Below, in pieces: positions 10,608-22,900 of a DNA stretch of 64,000 nucleotides. Numbering within the stretch: the stretch's first letter is position 1; every line of letters begins with the position of its first letter. Source of the stretch: Neodontobutis hainanensis (lineage: Eukaryota > Chordata > Actinopteri > Gobiiformes > Odontobutidae). The position numbers were made by a program, and so were the translations under genes. Location: NCBI GenBank assembly GCA_024349245.1, contig JALDNG010000006.1, positions 3,899,001 through 3,963,000 of the forward strand, given 5' to 3'. The notes under the pieces are model-generated. The model was not told the origin of the DNA. It did no database searches and worked only from the letters and a program-made list of their open reading frames with translations.

Positions 10608-13074
10608 AGCCTAGTTTTACCTCCTATTGTTTGGACTGTGTGACCAGTTAGACTGGGAAGCTCAAGCTTCTCTCTCAGCACAGATTAATATCACCTCTCC
10701 AGCTCTTGGTCTGCTGAGCTGGAAAGGTGAGAGACTTAACACATTGACTTTTATTTATTTCTCACTCTAGTTTATTATATGAGAAAGATATAAAGTAGAT
10801 TAACTCAGATTATTAGATCAGAGAATTAAAAAAGTTTATTTGTTGTGACTAGATTGCAATAATAAAAAAATGAGACAGTGGGAGAAGGTGGCAGAAAAAA
10901 CCCAAAACACAAACAATGACACAAATTACACTTTGACAAAATATAGGTCCCATGGAAAAAGGTTCTGGAAACACTGATCTAAAAAATTATCTTGGGTCTA
11001 AGTACAAAAAAACAAGGCTACGCACACACACAAAGCCTACAGTAAACTTGTTATGGGGCCTCATTTTATCTTAGACTACAAGTTTTATATTTGTGAGCAT
11101 TTTTCTTTTATCTTTTCACTGGTGTTGCTGTTGCAGAGAAGATAAATATAATTTCCTAGGCCTATTTAATCAATTTGTTTTGTACGGTTTAGCATAATGT
11201 CCCCTTAGCGTTTTAAGCTTCTATCTGTATTCTGGGCAGTTTTAAGAGTTTAAAGTTTGGACATTTGAATTTGCAATAATGACATGTTCAACAAGATTAG
11301 TCAGACTGAGCACAAGAAAAAAAAATACATTTCAATCTGTAGTACGGGACAATTCTGTTTCTAGAAATTTTCTAGGAAGCTTGTGGAACTTTTAAAATGA
11401 AATAAGGAATCTCTGAAGAATGGGTTTATCTCTTAAGGCTTACATGTATTAATAAGCGTATTTTAGTTGTTACTGGCGTCTAAGCTATGTAAGGTATGTA
11501 TGCTATGTGTGAGTTGGCCTTTTGAAGAAAAGCTACATAACTGGTTGTCTCCATACACACCTACATTGTGTTTCATGTGAATTCCTGGGTCTTCTGGAGG
11601 AGCACATGTACAATATGCGATGACTAACCTTTGTGTGAATTGCAAATGAGCAGACAAAAACATCAGGGTAAAGGGTGAAAGCAAATGATGAGTCACCATA
11701 TGACTTGTGCTGAGCACATACTGTGTAAACACGGCCAACACAGAAAGCCCCACAATTTCTGAAAAACTCTGGGGTTTTGATTATATCATTATTTACCATT
11801 ACCTGTTGGTTTATTTACATTCAGGTAGTTTTCCAAAGATATATTTCAATCATAATTTAATAATATCAGAATGTTTTAAGGAACCAAGGTTCAGAATAAG
11901 CAAGAAAGCATGTGTGCTCTGTTGGAAATACTGAAAACCAAACCAAAAGAATGTTTCAGTAGTGGGCTGTCTGCAGACAACGACCCTGCCACTGGGAGGC
12001 GATAAACATTATTGTGTCATTATGACATGACATCTGTGTTTCATTAATTAATCTAGGCCTACTATTAAATTATATCAAGTGGGATCCGCAGTTGATCAGA
12101 TTTAGTGAGAACAATGGAAGTTTAAGATCATCTATTTACTTTTAGGAACAATATATCAGCTTTATGATGGTTAAATAAAGATTTGGGCTTCATAAGTTCA
12201 GTTGTAATTCCAATATGTTTGTTTGTGTTTGCTTTGTTTAGGCTATTAAATAAAATAAACGTATGAAATAAAAAAATAAGCCTTGATTTGGTTCGATTAA
12301 TCCTTGAAAATCCTGACTGGGTTGTATTCAAATTTGACCAATAGATGGCGACAGAGAGTTAAGATGTGCTACAAGAGCATGAACAAGTATAGGCCTGCAA
12401 TAGGATCTTTTTAGTCTGTGCCCATGTAAGAGTCTGTGACTGAGAAACACAGATCAATATAGTAATTTTCCGCAGTCTGGAGGATTATTCAGCTCACTGG
12501 TCAGTGCCCACTGAAGTGATGCAAACTAAACTCACACAGATTCTTAGCCCTAAAACATTCGCAAGTCTGAAAATGTTCCTTCATCCATTTGTTTTCACTG
12601 ATAATACTGAAGAAAAGATTAAAGGAAAATGCTTTTGCTTTAACCTTTTCTTTAAGATGACCTGGATGACTGAGAACCTTCACAGACACTGATAATATTG
12701 CTTTATTCAAAACAAATATACAAATAAAAGGTCATACCCTTCTAAGAAAGTATGTGATTTAAAAGAAATATAAATGTTCTATAAAAAAAACTAAAATGTT
12801 GGGCATGTATTTATTTATTTTGGTGGTTTTATCATGGTTCAAATGTCTTTTACCAAATCTATTGACAGCAGCTTCATTCCTCTTTTTTTGTGACAAGCTA
12901 TTTGAGAAATTAGATTAAATGCATAAAGGCGCATGTTAAATTGACAAAACATGGATAGAAACATCCCTGGATGAGGTGACACCTGCCCTCAAAGTCAATA
13001 AGTGAAAAAATTCTGAATGTAGGCAATGGCAAGTTGCTCCTCTGGGAGATATAAGCAGCTGCCAATTACAATGA

Positions 13075-13098
13075 AAATAAATAAATAAATAAATAAAA
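13075..13098. repeat. (AATA)n microsatellite
   Basis: About six tandem AATA units in the nfkbia-insm2 spacer. Confidence 0.85.
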
Positions 13099-14119
13099 CT
13101 GTTAGACCCAGTGCCTAATTGTTTTTAGCGGGACCCTGATGTAGTGATCTAACTTCTATTCTCGAGAGGATTCTCTGTGTGGTTCTTATCAACTTAACAG
13201 TGACCCTATAAGCTTGTTCTCACGCTCATGCACCTTGATTCCAGGGAGCCAGGCCGGCTGGCTCTGGCCCCATATGGCCGTGCTATAGCGCCTGTCCCGC
13301 ACACAGGGGTCATCTTCATTTTAAAGACAGAATGGATGGATGTCCCTCCGATCTCTTATCAGCCAGAGCAGCTCTAGTGGGCATCTCACATCTCACTCTC
13401 AATCTATTGCACTTTATTGCACACAAACGTAAAATTCAGGAAAGCTTCTTTTAAGCTATTCCCAGCGTCGACAACAAAAACCTCAGATAATCAGACACTT
13501 CAGCAGGACAGTGCTCAATAGTGTTCTTAGATGTGATCCAGATCCAAATCCCTATGGTGCTGTTATAGCCAGCCTCTAACATAAGACACTCGCTGGATGC
13601 ATATTGTTATACATAAGACCATGACCAGACTCTAACCAATATCTACAATTAAACATCAGGAGTCCAGGTAAATGCTAAATGCAATAGTTCACGTAAACAA
13701 ATCTAAATTAGGCATATTAATGTTCTGTGGCAGTGAAGGCCAAGTCAAGTCTGCCACATGCAGGAACTTATTGAATGAATTTATGATTAAAAAAATATTG
13801 GGAATATGCAGTATTTATAGGTAATAGTCAAAAAGTTAAAATGTGTTTGCAAAACTCTATAGTTTCTCTTTAGGGCCCAAGTAGGTCTCCCAAATCATCT
13901 ATGGAAAGAGTGCTAAAAGGATTTGAATGAACTTATAAAACATATAATCTTATTACTAAAGCCTATAATATATAACCTTAGAAATTACAGCAATTTTATG
14001 CAAGTACCTATTTTTTAACCTCCCAATGTATACTTGAACAATCGACTAATTGAAAAGGTTGTTTGGGAACCAGACAAGTTTTTACATTGCTCTCATGAAT
14101 AAACTCTCCAAGTTCTGCT

Positions 14120-15950
14120 CCTGATGCTGCGCGCGCAGGTGAGACAGTTGGATCCAAACAGTAGATAGTGATGTGTCCTCCCCTCGCGCTCTTAAACCCC
14201 CTCCCTCTACGCGCTGCAGTCTCTCGTGCGTTTGCTCCTCAAAGCTTTACTTCAAAGTCGCTTCTTGATAAGAGTTTTTTTCTCTGACTCCTGTGCGTCA
14301 TGCCTCGGGGTTTTTTGGTGAAGCGTAACCGAAGGAGTCCAGGCTCGTACCGGACTCGGAACCACACCAACCCGTCCCCAAAACACAGTCAGGAGAAGGA
14401 CGCGGTGATTGAGCACACAGAGGAACTTTCCCCGGTGCTTCGCGAGGATGGTGCGCGCGTGTGGAGCCCACATGTGGAGCCTGCGCTAGAGGCTGAGGCG
14501 GAGCGCCGTGCACAGCTCCCGGACGCAGAACAGCGGGGCACGGAGGTGGACGTTTTAACTCCGGACCACGACTCCTCGCGCTTCTTCACCCCTCTGCCCT
14601 CACAAGAGGGCTCTCGCGCCCCAGTCACCCCGGTGGGCACGCGGGTGTTGGAGCAGCTCGAGGAGGAGGAGGAGGGTAGCCCACCGCTTTTCCGCGGAAG
14701 ATGCGTGACACCGGAGCTGCCGTTCCTCCTCAGCACTACTCCTGCCTCGGTGCCCTTTAGTCGCCCCCACGCGCTCTCTTTCGGCCACGAGTCCAACGTG
14801 CACGCACACCTGTTCCCATCGTTGTCTATGCTCAAGGAGGGCCAGCAACTCGCCGCAAGGAAACGCTCGTTCATAGAAACAGAGCGCAGACCTAGCAAAA
14901 TCAGCCTCCCAAAGAAACCCAAAGTCAACCGAAAGCTTCACTTTGAGGACGAGGTCACTACGTCGCCCGTTTTGGGGCTGCGCATCAAAAAAGAGGCGCC
15001 AGACTCGAGAGGACACCGGGAGAGGTCTCTGAAGCAGCCGCTGGGCGAATTCATCTGCCAGCTTTGCAAAGAAGAGTACCCCGACCCCTTCTCCCTCGCG
15101 CAGCACAAGTGCTCCCGCATTGTGCGCGTGGAGTACCGCTGTCCCGAGTGTGATAAAGTTTTCAGCTGCCCCGCAAACCTTGCGTCACACAGGCGATGGC
15201 ACAAACCGCGTCCCGTGAACAACAGCCAGGGCGCAGAGATTCAAACGAGCAAAAGCCAGCCCCGTGGCGTTCTTCCGCTGGAGACGGACGGCAAAGAGAA
15301 CGAACGGTTTGATAGACCTCTCAACCGCGGCGCACCAGAGAGCTCCCACGTGGGCAGCATGATCCCCCCGCCCTCTGTACCCCCTCACTACCGGACCCAC
15401 GCGGAAGAGCAGCACATGAGAGCGGCTGACAGCCCCCCCTCGAGCCTGCCGTTACCGTTTGTCCAGGCTTTACCGGAAGAGGAGGTATATGAGTGTCGCT
15501 GGTGCGGGAAGAAGTTCCGGCGTCAGGCATACCTAAAGAAACATCTAGCCGCCCACGAACCACCACTGACCACCTACAGCCAGGCACGGGACAGCCAGGT
15601 GTTTCTGTGTCATATCTGCGGCGCCCGCTTCCCCTCCGCCGAAATCAGAGACAAGCACCGTCTCTGGCACGCGATGCGAGACGAACTTTTAGCAGGAACT
15701 TTAGCGTGTGCGGGAGCCGGAGGAGATGTGTTCCACGCGCGCAGAGAGGCGGAGAGCAGCGGCGTAGAAAGCGAGCAGCAAGACGCACAGCAGCAGCAAA
15801 TGTACCCATGCAAACACTGTCCGTCCACGTTCTTCAGCTCCCCGGGGCTCACGAGACACATCAACAAGACGCACCCCGCGGAGGACAGGCACGTAATGCT
15901 CCTGCAGATGAGCGTGCGGCCATGAAGCTCACCGGGAAAAACTATGGACT
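14120..15950. promoter_or_regulatory. insm2: CpG island spanning insm2 promoter and coding exon
   Basis: Base composition changes sharply from AT-rich flanks to GC-rich, CpG-dense sequence (many CGCG/GCGC) from about 14120 to 15950. The first 180 bp carry pyrimidine-rich CCCCTCCCTCT tracts and no clear TATA box. This is typical of a developmental transcription-factor gene. Confidence 0.65.
14300..15925 (+). CDS. insm2: insm2 (insulinoma-associated 2-like zinc-finger repressor), intronless
   Basis: 541-aa single-exon gene. INSM proteins are nuclear zinc-finger transcription factors of neuroendocrine and neuronal differentiation that recruit corepressors through an N-terminal SNAG motif (family knowledge). 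The start is set by the perfect SNAG sequence MPRGFLVKRN. A basic, NLS-like stretch (LPKKPKVNRK) lies near residue 205. There are five zinc fingers: an atypical CCHC finger at about 253-272 (CQLC...HKC), then C2H2 fingers at about 281-301, 399-419, 437-457 and 504-525, the grouping seen in INSM1/2. The long spacers are rich in Pro, Ser and Glu. Lack of introns and the position between NFKBIA and RALGAPA1 match mammalian INSM2. An INSM1-type paralogue is less likely because of synteny. It converges on ralgapa1. Confidence 0.92.
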   Translation: MPRGFLVKRNRRSPGSYRTRNHTNPSPKHSQEKDAVIEHTEELSPVLREDGARVWSPHVEPALEAEAERRAQLPDAEQRGTEVDVLTPDHDSSRFFTPLPSQEGSRAPVTPVGTRVLEQLEEEEEGSPPLFRGRCVTPELPFLLSTTPASVPFSRPHALSFGHESNVHAHLFPSLSMLKEGQQLAARKRSFIETERRPSKISLPKKPKVNRKLHFEDEVTTSPVLGLRIKKEAPDSRGHRERSLKQPLGEFICQLCKEEYPDPFSLAQHKCSRIVRVEYRCPECDKVFSCPANLASHRRWHKPRPVNNSQGAEIQTSKSQPRGVLPLETDGKENERFDRPLNRGAPESSHVGSMIPPPSVPPHYRTHAEEQHMRAADSPPSSLPLPFVQALPEEEVYECRWCGKKFRRQAYLKKHLAAHEPPLTTYSQARDSQVFLCHICGARFPSAEIRDKHRLWHAMRDELLAGTLACAGAGGDVFHARREAESSGVESEQQDAQQQQMYPCKHCPSTFFSSPGLTRHINKTHPAEDRHVMLLQMSVRP

Positions 15951-16065
15951 AACTGTATTTTAACTTGTCTGGTCTCCTCCACAGCTTCTAAGGAAACATT
16001 TGAGACAAGTGAGGGTCACGCGCTCGACATATTGTGCCTTTTGCCAACCATTTTGATAGCCTACC

Positions 16066-16071
16066 AATAAA
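16066..16071 (+). terminator. insm2: Poly(A) signal, insm2 proximal
   Basis: AATAAA about 140 nt after the insm2 stop codon, in AT-rich 3' sequence. A distal alternative is at 17116. Confidence 0.5.
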
Positions 16072-17115
16072 ATTTACTGATTTACGTTACTAAATTAAAT
16101 GATAACATAAATGAGTCGTTTCCCAGTCTGTCAGATGTGCTGGGAACTGTCCGGGGTGCTGAAGTTGAATAAACTAGTCTAACATTTGACGCCACACTGA
16201 ACTGTCCATGGTACTAAGCCAACCGCATTCAACTAAACTCCGTGTTCGTTAACAAAAACAACAAAAAGGTTGAGTCAAGTTAACCATGTTATATTATAAA
16301 GTCAAAGGAGATAACTATGCTTTTTATAATAATTATTATCTAAAACTAAAATCTTTAACCTGGCAGTGTCTTTTGCAGAACTTTGTACCACTATAAAGTA
16401 CAGGCCATTATGTTACAGCCAAGCAACCAATTTAAGTGTTTCCATTTGGCTTTGATGTAGTTACTGCATTTAAGCTTAGTATGGTAGCGTAAAGGATAAA
16501 GTCTTACTTTACTTCCTACTGTCTTTATAACATACAATTGCAAATATTAAATGATGAATTTATTTGATTGTGTATTGATACTGAATGTTAAAAAGACCCA
16601 AAAATACAAAAAGAAAAAAAAGAGTGGGTTGGTAAAAACATGTAAGAAGAGACTTTCATTGATTCTCAAATATATTTATATATATAAATATATATATATT
16701 TAACATGTTTAGAGTCATTTTGTGGCAACATAATCATATTCACCTGATGCTCACAAGCAGTGCATTGGGTTGAATTAGCCTACTATCTGGTCAAAAACAA
16801 GTCCATCATCAATGTTGTGTAATTGTATTTAAAAAAGTGACCTTTCTAACCTTGAAAATCTTAAGACAAAATCATTGCGCAAACTCAAAAAGGACAATTT
16901 CATGTTCAAAATATAGTATATTAAAAAAATGTGTCTTTTAATTCCAGTTGTCAGATATTCTGAGATACTAAAATGCAATGCAAGGACCACTTTCTTTTGT
17001 CTTTATTTCAATATAAAGAAATGTTGAGATATTTGCTAAAATGCTTTCATAATACTAAAATGTGACTGTGATTCTTCAAAGCCTATATTATTTTGAATGT
17101 AAACTCTAAACTGTC

Positions 17116-17121
17116 AATAAA
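17116..17121 (+). terminator. insm2: Poly(A) signal, insm2 distal candidate
   Basis: AATAAA that would give insm2 a 3' UTR of about 1.2 kb. It lies about 70 bp from an opposite-strand AATAAA at 17188. Confidence 0.35.
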
Positions 17122-17187
17122 TATAAATCACAAGCTGTTATGCATTTTTAAAAGTACTGGACACATGATCAATCAGTGGTAAGAAAT

Positions 17188-19797
17188 TTTATTGTCAAAT
17201 TTTATCATCACACATCCACATTATGACTCTGAATGTTTTATTTTTTTACAAACTGTTGGCTTGCCAGTAACAGTTTGTAGAGTGTGTGTGTTCATGCTCA
17301 GTTTGCGCTACAGCTGTTACAGGGTCAACACATGCAGTTAGCACTGAACTGGTGTCATGCAGCGTTTATACTCAGTAGTTACATCAGGTTTGTCACAAAC
17401 TCAGTCTGTATTAAAACCAAACCCATATCCATTACAGCATCCATCTTCTTCGAACAGGTTTACAATGTTTTGTTTATAATTAACTTATCGACAAAGGAGT
17501 CCAATTTTGATGAAAGACCTTATGGCAATGTTTGTGGCTGAATTCAAGAACCTAACAGAAGTACATCCAGTCTATTTGCATATTTGTGATTGTAAGCAGA
17601 GAAGTTTAGCCATATTGAAAGCAAATGACGTTACCTACAATTCCTATTGGACAATAAAGCTGCATTTGAGCTAAAGTCAGCATATAGTATTTGTGCTACA
17701 GTATGTGACCCCCAAAACCTAGGGAAAGTCAAGGTCAAGGAGTGAGAAATGTGGGAGAAGGGTCATGGCTGACTGGACAGTTTGTCTATATATATGTATA
17801 TATATACACAGCATTTACACATCAATCCCAGGATTGGTCCCAAGGTGACTAGACCACATGTCCTGACCAAATTTGTCGAACTTCACTCACTTCATTAACA
17901 CCAAATGGTAAGAATGGCAATAGTTAAAAGATTAAACATGACTGTCTACAGTTTACAATAAAATTTATGCAATTTAATGTTCAGACCCAACTGGGAAGGT
18001 GTAGTAAAAAAATCCCTTTGTGGAGAATATATGGCTAAACAAAAATAACAAATATAACAAGTGTCATACAGTGATAATACAGCTGGCTTCAAACTGTGAA
18101 GCAATATGGTAAATTGCAGAGTGGACAATCTAAAAAAAAAGCAGTTAAATGTAAAATGAATGCAAGAACAGTTATATAATTTACAAAGAAATACTAATTT
18201 AGGATTCTGAGGTTGGAGAGTGTAAAAGTGCATGTCTTCAGTATGTTTTTTTTTGTCACTCATGGAGTGTTAAGAAGGAAAAGAGCTAGTGTAGTGTTAG
18301 TTTAGTTTTGTGAATACCTGTGACTATTCCCCAGGCTGAACTAGAACCATGTCCAAGTCACCTTTGGCTTTTTGTTCAATAAATCTATTTTTAGTACACA
18401 TCGTCTTCCTTCATTGTCTAGGGAAGGTGTTTTCATATGACTGTGTTTATGCGATGAGGAAATACTGACACAAAGGCTTTAATACTCCATTTAACCTAAT
18501 AACAAAAGTTATCTTTGGCCTCTGGTCAAATCAATCGGACAGGACCCAATAATAATAATTCAGGTGTGGTAGAGATTATGTTAAACATTCACAAAAATAC
18601 AATAATGAAAAACAGTTAATGATGAAGATGCTTAAAATCTTGTAGTGTCAGTCCATTTTTAGTTGACGTGGTCTGAGGTTAAAACCACAGTTTGGTTTTG
18701 GCAGCAATACAACAGTATATACACAAGAAGCCTTTTCAGACTGTAAAAAGTCTTATAGATATTTATATCTAATAAATATATATATATATTTATACTCATA
18801 CGTATATGGATATACAGAACACATGTATACATATATACTTACGGCTAAGAACAAACAAAAATAGCTGTGGTTCTTTCGCATCAAATGACAGCGTGACACT
18901 GAACTAAAAACAGCAACTCTCTTGTTTAGAAAAAAAAAACCTTTCACAATCAACTCAAAAATAACAATGAAAAAAACAAAACAAAAACTGTGAAATCAGG
19001 GCTTCTCACATTTACAGCATTAGCAAAAAACAAAAAAAAAAAAAGGCAAACCTACCTGTTAAACAATTGTTGTTCTTTGACCAGTCTTTTAAACTGATCC
19101 CCACAACACTTTGTTCAGAAGCACAGGCAGCTAGGTTTTGTCCAACAGGTTCGGACTGAGAATTTCAGAGACAAAACATTTTTGGCTTTTTGGATGACAC
19201 TGACATATCTTCAGCTTACATATCTCATTATTAGCAAACAAATGTGTCTATTTATACATGTATGAGAGCTGATATAAAACAAAACCCCACCCTCATCTTT
19301 ACAGAGCCGCACAGACCACAAAAATAGACTTCTGTCACTATACCGTATTTGTGCAGCTCATTCTTTCAAAACATTCTTGTTTCTTCCAATATCAAAACTC
19401 AGCTTTCTGTCTGTACATCCTTGACCGTCTACAAATCTACAGCAACAGCACAGCACCTTCTTTCTCTCTTGCAGTGTGCTCTCTAACATTGGAAGGGACA
19501 TGAACTAATACTCCACTGTTCGAGGCACACTTGTCCAGCAATTTACCAAAAGCAAAGCTGAGAACCAACACAGCGTTGGCCACATATCAGCACTGAACAC
19601 AGAACAGTTCAATAGATGTCTTTGAATGAAGCACAACTAACTGTTCTGTACAACGTGGGATAAGAATACATAGATGCTGGCACAAGTTTAGTTTAATTAT
19701 GAATTCATTTTGATGTGTGCAAAGTCTAATAAACTGATAAGTGTGAAGAGCCCATTTTCTGTTCAACTGTAATGTGAAAGTGTGCAGCCTAGAAAGC
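17188..19797 (-). other. ralgapa1: Probable 3' UTR of ralgapa1
   Basis: 2.6 kb of AT-rich sequence without coding potential after the ralgapa1 stop. Minus-strand AATAAA motifs occur at 17188-17193 and near 17238 (TTTATT on the plus strand). The extent is inferred from these signals and from the long 3' UTRs usual for this gene. A (TA)-rich run is at 18775-18835. Confidence 0.45.
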
Positions 19798-19943
19798 TTA
19801 TGTCTTATTTGCAGATCCAGAGGAGCGGCGCAGCTTCATGGACATGCGGCTTTTGCTAGTCCGGGGAGACATGGGGGACGCCGAGTCGCTCCCGGCCTCC
19901 CCAAGAGCCGGACTTTCTCCGCGAAGAATCTCGAGGCAGGAGC
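19798..19943 (-). CDS. ralgapa1: ralgapa1 last coding exon (47)
   Basis: 146 nt with acceptor CTTCCTATCAG; encodes SCLEILRGESPALGEAGS and ends with SRMSMKLRRSSGSANKT and TAA. Locally GC-rich compared with flanks. The basic, Ser-rich end resembles the tail of long RalGAP-alpha isoforms as I recall them. Confidence 0.75.
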
Positions 19944-22900
19944 CTGATAGGAAGGGTTGAGGGTAAGGGTGGTCATGGGACAAGGTTTGAAGGAGAGAAA
20001 AGGGGGAGGACGGAGGATTATTCAAGTCAAACAGAGCCAGCCTCATACACTTGTGCACACAAAATAAGATGATGAAAAAGAGACAGAGGCGCTAAAGAGG
20101 CTTCTAAACTTAAGACTACATTAGAGAACTAGAAAACGCACAGTCCTGCACAGTATTTTTGTTAATAATGCCACTGAACCAAAGTGTCAAATCCCTGTAC
20201 TAACCCTGTACTGCAAAATCCTAAACCTAAAGCGCAGAAAACACTTTCTGTTTATTTCTGAGACATCCCCTTAGACTGTATGTGTCATTAAAAGCTACGC
20301 AAAGCTCAAACTGCCATTACAAAAATTTAAGGTTTTTGTGTATTCAAGTGTTTTAAAGAGAGTCAGATTTATTACACAGATTTTAATTTTGTTCTTTTGA
20401 TTTAAGTAAATGTATGTTTTAGTACATGACCCATGTGACCAGACTTAACTACAGCTACACACATGTCTACACTACACACTGTCTATATCATGCTATATAT
20501 CATTACCATTCACAGCTAGCATGGAGGACCTTCTGCTTGAGACCCTTCCCCTTCACCCTGAGAAGGTTAAAACTGTCTAGTGGTTTGGGGACCATGAGGT
20601 ACATAGCACTATGCTCCTCTGCATTAGAAACAATGAAGAGAAGGATGGAAAGAAAAGAAAATGATGAAAATTAGTTTAAGAAAAGAAACAAAAAAGAAGA
20701 AAACAAGATCAGAATAAGAACATTCAAAAGAGAGACGTTAAACAACTGAATGAGAGAAATGTTAAACACAAAGCAAAGCAGTACATACAAACACATTTCA
20801 CACATACTGCACAAAAAATGATAAAGTCCTATTTAACTAGAGGGAAAGATTTAGGCTTACCATACAAAAAACAGCTAGTCAGAAAAGTTTCACTTCAATC
20901 TTTAACCCTATTAACACCTATCTAACCTTAAGTTAGCCTGACTGATAAGTCTGATAGGTTTCTAAAGCTACACAGCTGTTTTCTACTTACTCTTATTTTT
21001 TCTGTTGAAAAATAAACCATGAAGTTTACAGAATGCTTTATCAAACCCAAATGTAAGTGATGAAACTTAAAAATATACATCTTCTTGACATGAGCAACCA
21101 TGTCACATGAGAAATGGCATCACCTAAGGCTAATTAACTTTGCCAGCTGAAAACATATTCAATAAGTTTTGTCGCTAAATCCACTTGGTCACTTTTCTGC
21201 ACCAGGTACAGCAGAAATGTCAACCTCTGAGTGTGTGTTTGCGTGCAGTGCTATAGTCCTAAATAGCAAACTCACGAGGACAGGAGCATACAGAAGGTAA
21301 AATGTTAGTTTCACCAGGTCAGTGCGTGATATCGCAAATTAATGGAAAAAAGAAGTCAGTGACAATGAAAAGAGCATATTTTTAAAAAGGAAGTCTCACT
21401 CGCATCATGCCAGTGCACTTTGGTTTAAAATTCTAGGTGCAAAGTTATATATGTAAATCCTTTGTGTTTGTTTTACAACTTGAGTCTTACTTTAATGTGA
21501 CCAAAGTGCACCCACAAATGGACTGAAAATTCCCTTTAAATCATCAGAAAAGTGCTGTGAGACCTGCTTAAACAGTAAAAATCCACGGAAGAAACAGATC
21601 ACGGGGTCAGTAAACAGACGCACATTACAAGGAGGAAAAGAAGAACCGGTTAGGCAGTCAGTAGCAACAACCAATCAGAACAGGGCTTGTCAGTCACGTG
21701 ACCAGGCTTACCTTTTTAGCAATAGGCAAGTGAGACATTACGATCTAAAGGAAGGGGAGAAAATATAAACAGAAATAAAATAAAAAGGGGAGTAAAAGGA
21801 GGAATCAAATAAATAATGGGCAAAAAAGAAGAGACAAGATTGGTAGATCAGTGTGCCGTTATGGAACCTGTGAGTTAACTTCAGCACAAGGAGGGAGAGA
21901 CAAAGGCGGGACGGTTCTGCAGTCTTTGTAATTGAATTATTTGAGAGCACAGTATCAGGAGTGGCCAGATGCAAATGTTTAGCAAGCAATCATTTTTGAC
22001 ACTGTGTTCCAAAATATTTTTGGAGCTGAACAACACAACAAATAGTAAAGTATAAAATAAAAATCAGGAGGGGTTTTCAGGTTGTGCCAATATGTTATTC
22101 AGCCTCAAGGCAGGATGATTATTTTCTGATTAGTTATAGTTATTGTCAATATTATTTGAGGCACATTAGCTGTAGAGAGAGCAGCAGGAATAACACGTGT
22201 CAATTACACACACACTTTTAGACGATCACACCACAGCAGCCGCCTCTCCAACTCTGTTGTGCTGTATAATCTCATTAGAGACAAAATGCATGGCTTTGCT
22301 CCCCTAATAATTAAGAGGGCATGACAGAGGGAAGAACAATCTGTTACAAATAAATTCATATAGGTGTATATGGACTATTATTTTATACTGTTATAGCAAG
22401 TGTAATATTGTAGTGTATATCCAAGATTTATTCAAATTGTAAGAAACAGTATGAAGGCTTGAGAAATGTATCTTTTTAATTAATTGAACTACGAGTAAAC
22501 AAGACGTCTGAACCTTTTGGCTCATTAAAAAAAAAATCTTTGCGGACTAACAATCCACAGTGCATGTTATGTTGGGTTAAAGCTAGGAGAAGAAAAGGTC
22601 TTACCTGGGTCTAAGGGGAAGTGTGTGCAGGGAGCCGGACTGTAGACTCTAGCCGCGTAGTCCTCAAAGGTGGTTGGTTCCTGGTGATGCTCTACAATGT
22701 TTTCTAGGTATCGGGCTCGCTCTTCATAGCTTACGTCAAAGGTTAAGGTCACAAAACCATAGTTACTTAAAAAAAGATTATCACATTAAGATATAGGATT
22801 GACTGTAAATCACAGAGTCAGCATGCCATAAGTGCATAACATTTCACAAAAACTTTGCGCTATTACAACCTTACGTGGAGTTTAAAAAGTAATTGAGTTA

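Larger units (their letters stand above)
9701..14119. other. Divergent intergenic region nfkbia / insm2
   Basis: About 4.4 kb, mostly AT-rich, with no supportable gene. It contains two further kB-like decamers (10263, 10598) and an AATA microsatellite (13075). A GC-richer patch at about 13205-13320, including CCATATGG, may be a regulatory element of either neighbour. Confidence 0.5.

Noticed and set aside
13205..13320. Possible RE1/NRSF site near insm2
   Set aside because: GCGCCTGTCC resembles one half-site only; spacing and the second half do not match.
14389..14928. 179-aa open frame antisense to insm2
   Set aside because: Shadow of the GC-rich insm2 coding frame; Ser/Arg-rich composition typical of antisense GC-rich codons, no domain.
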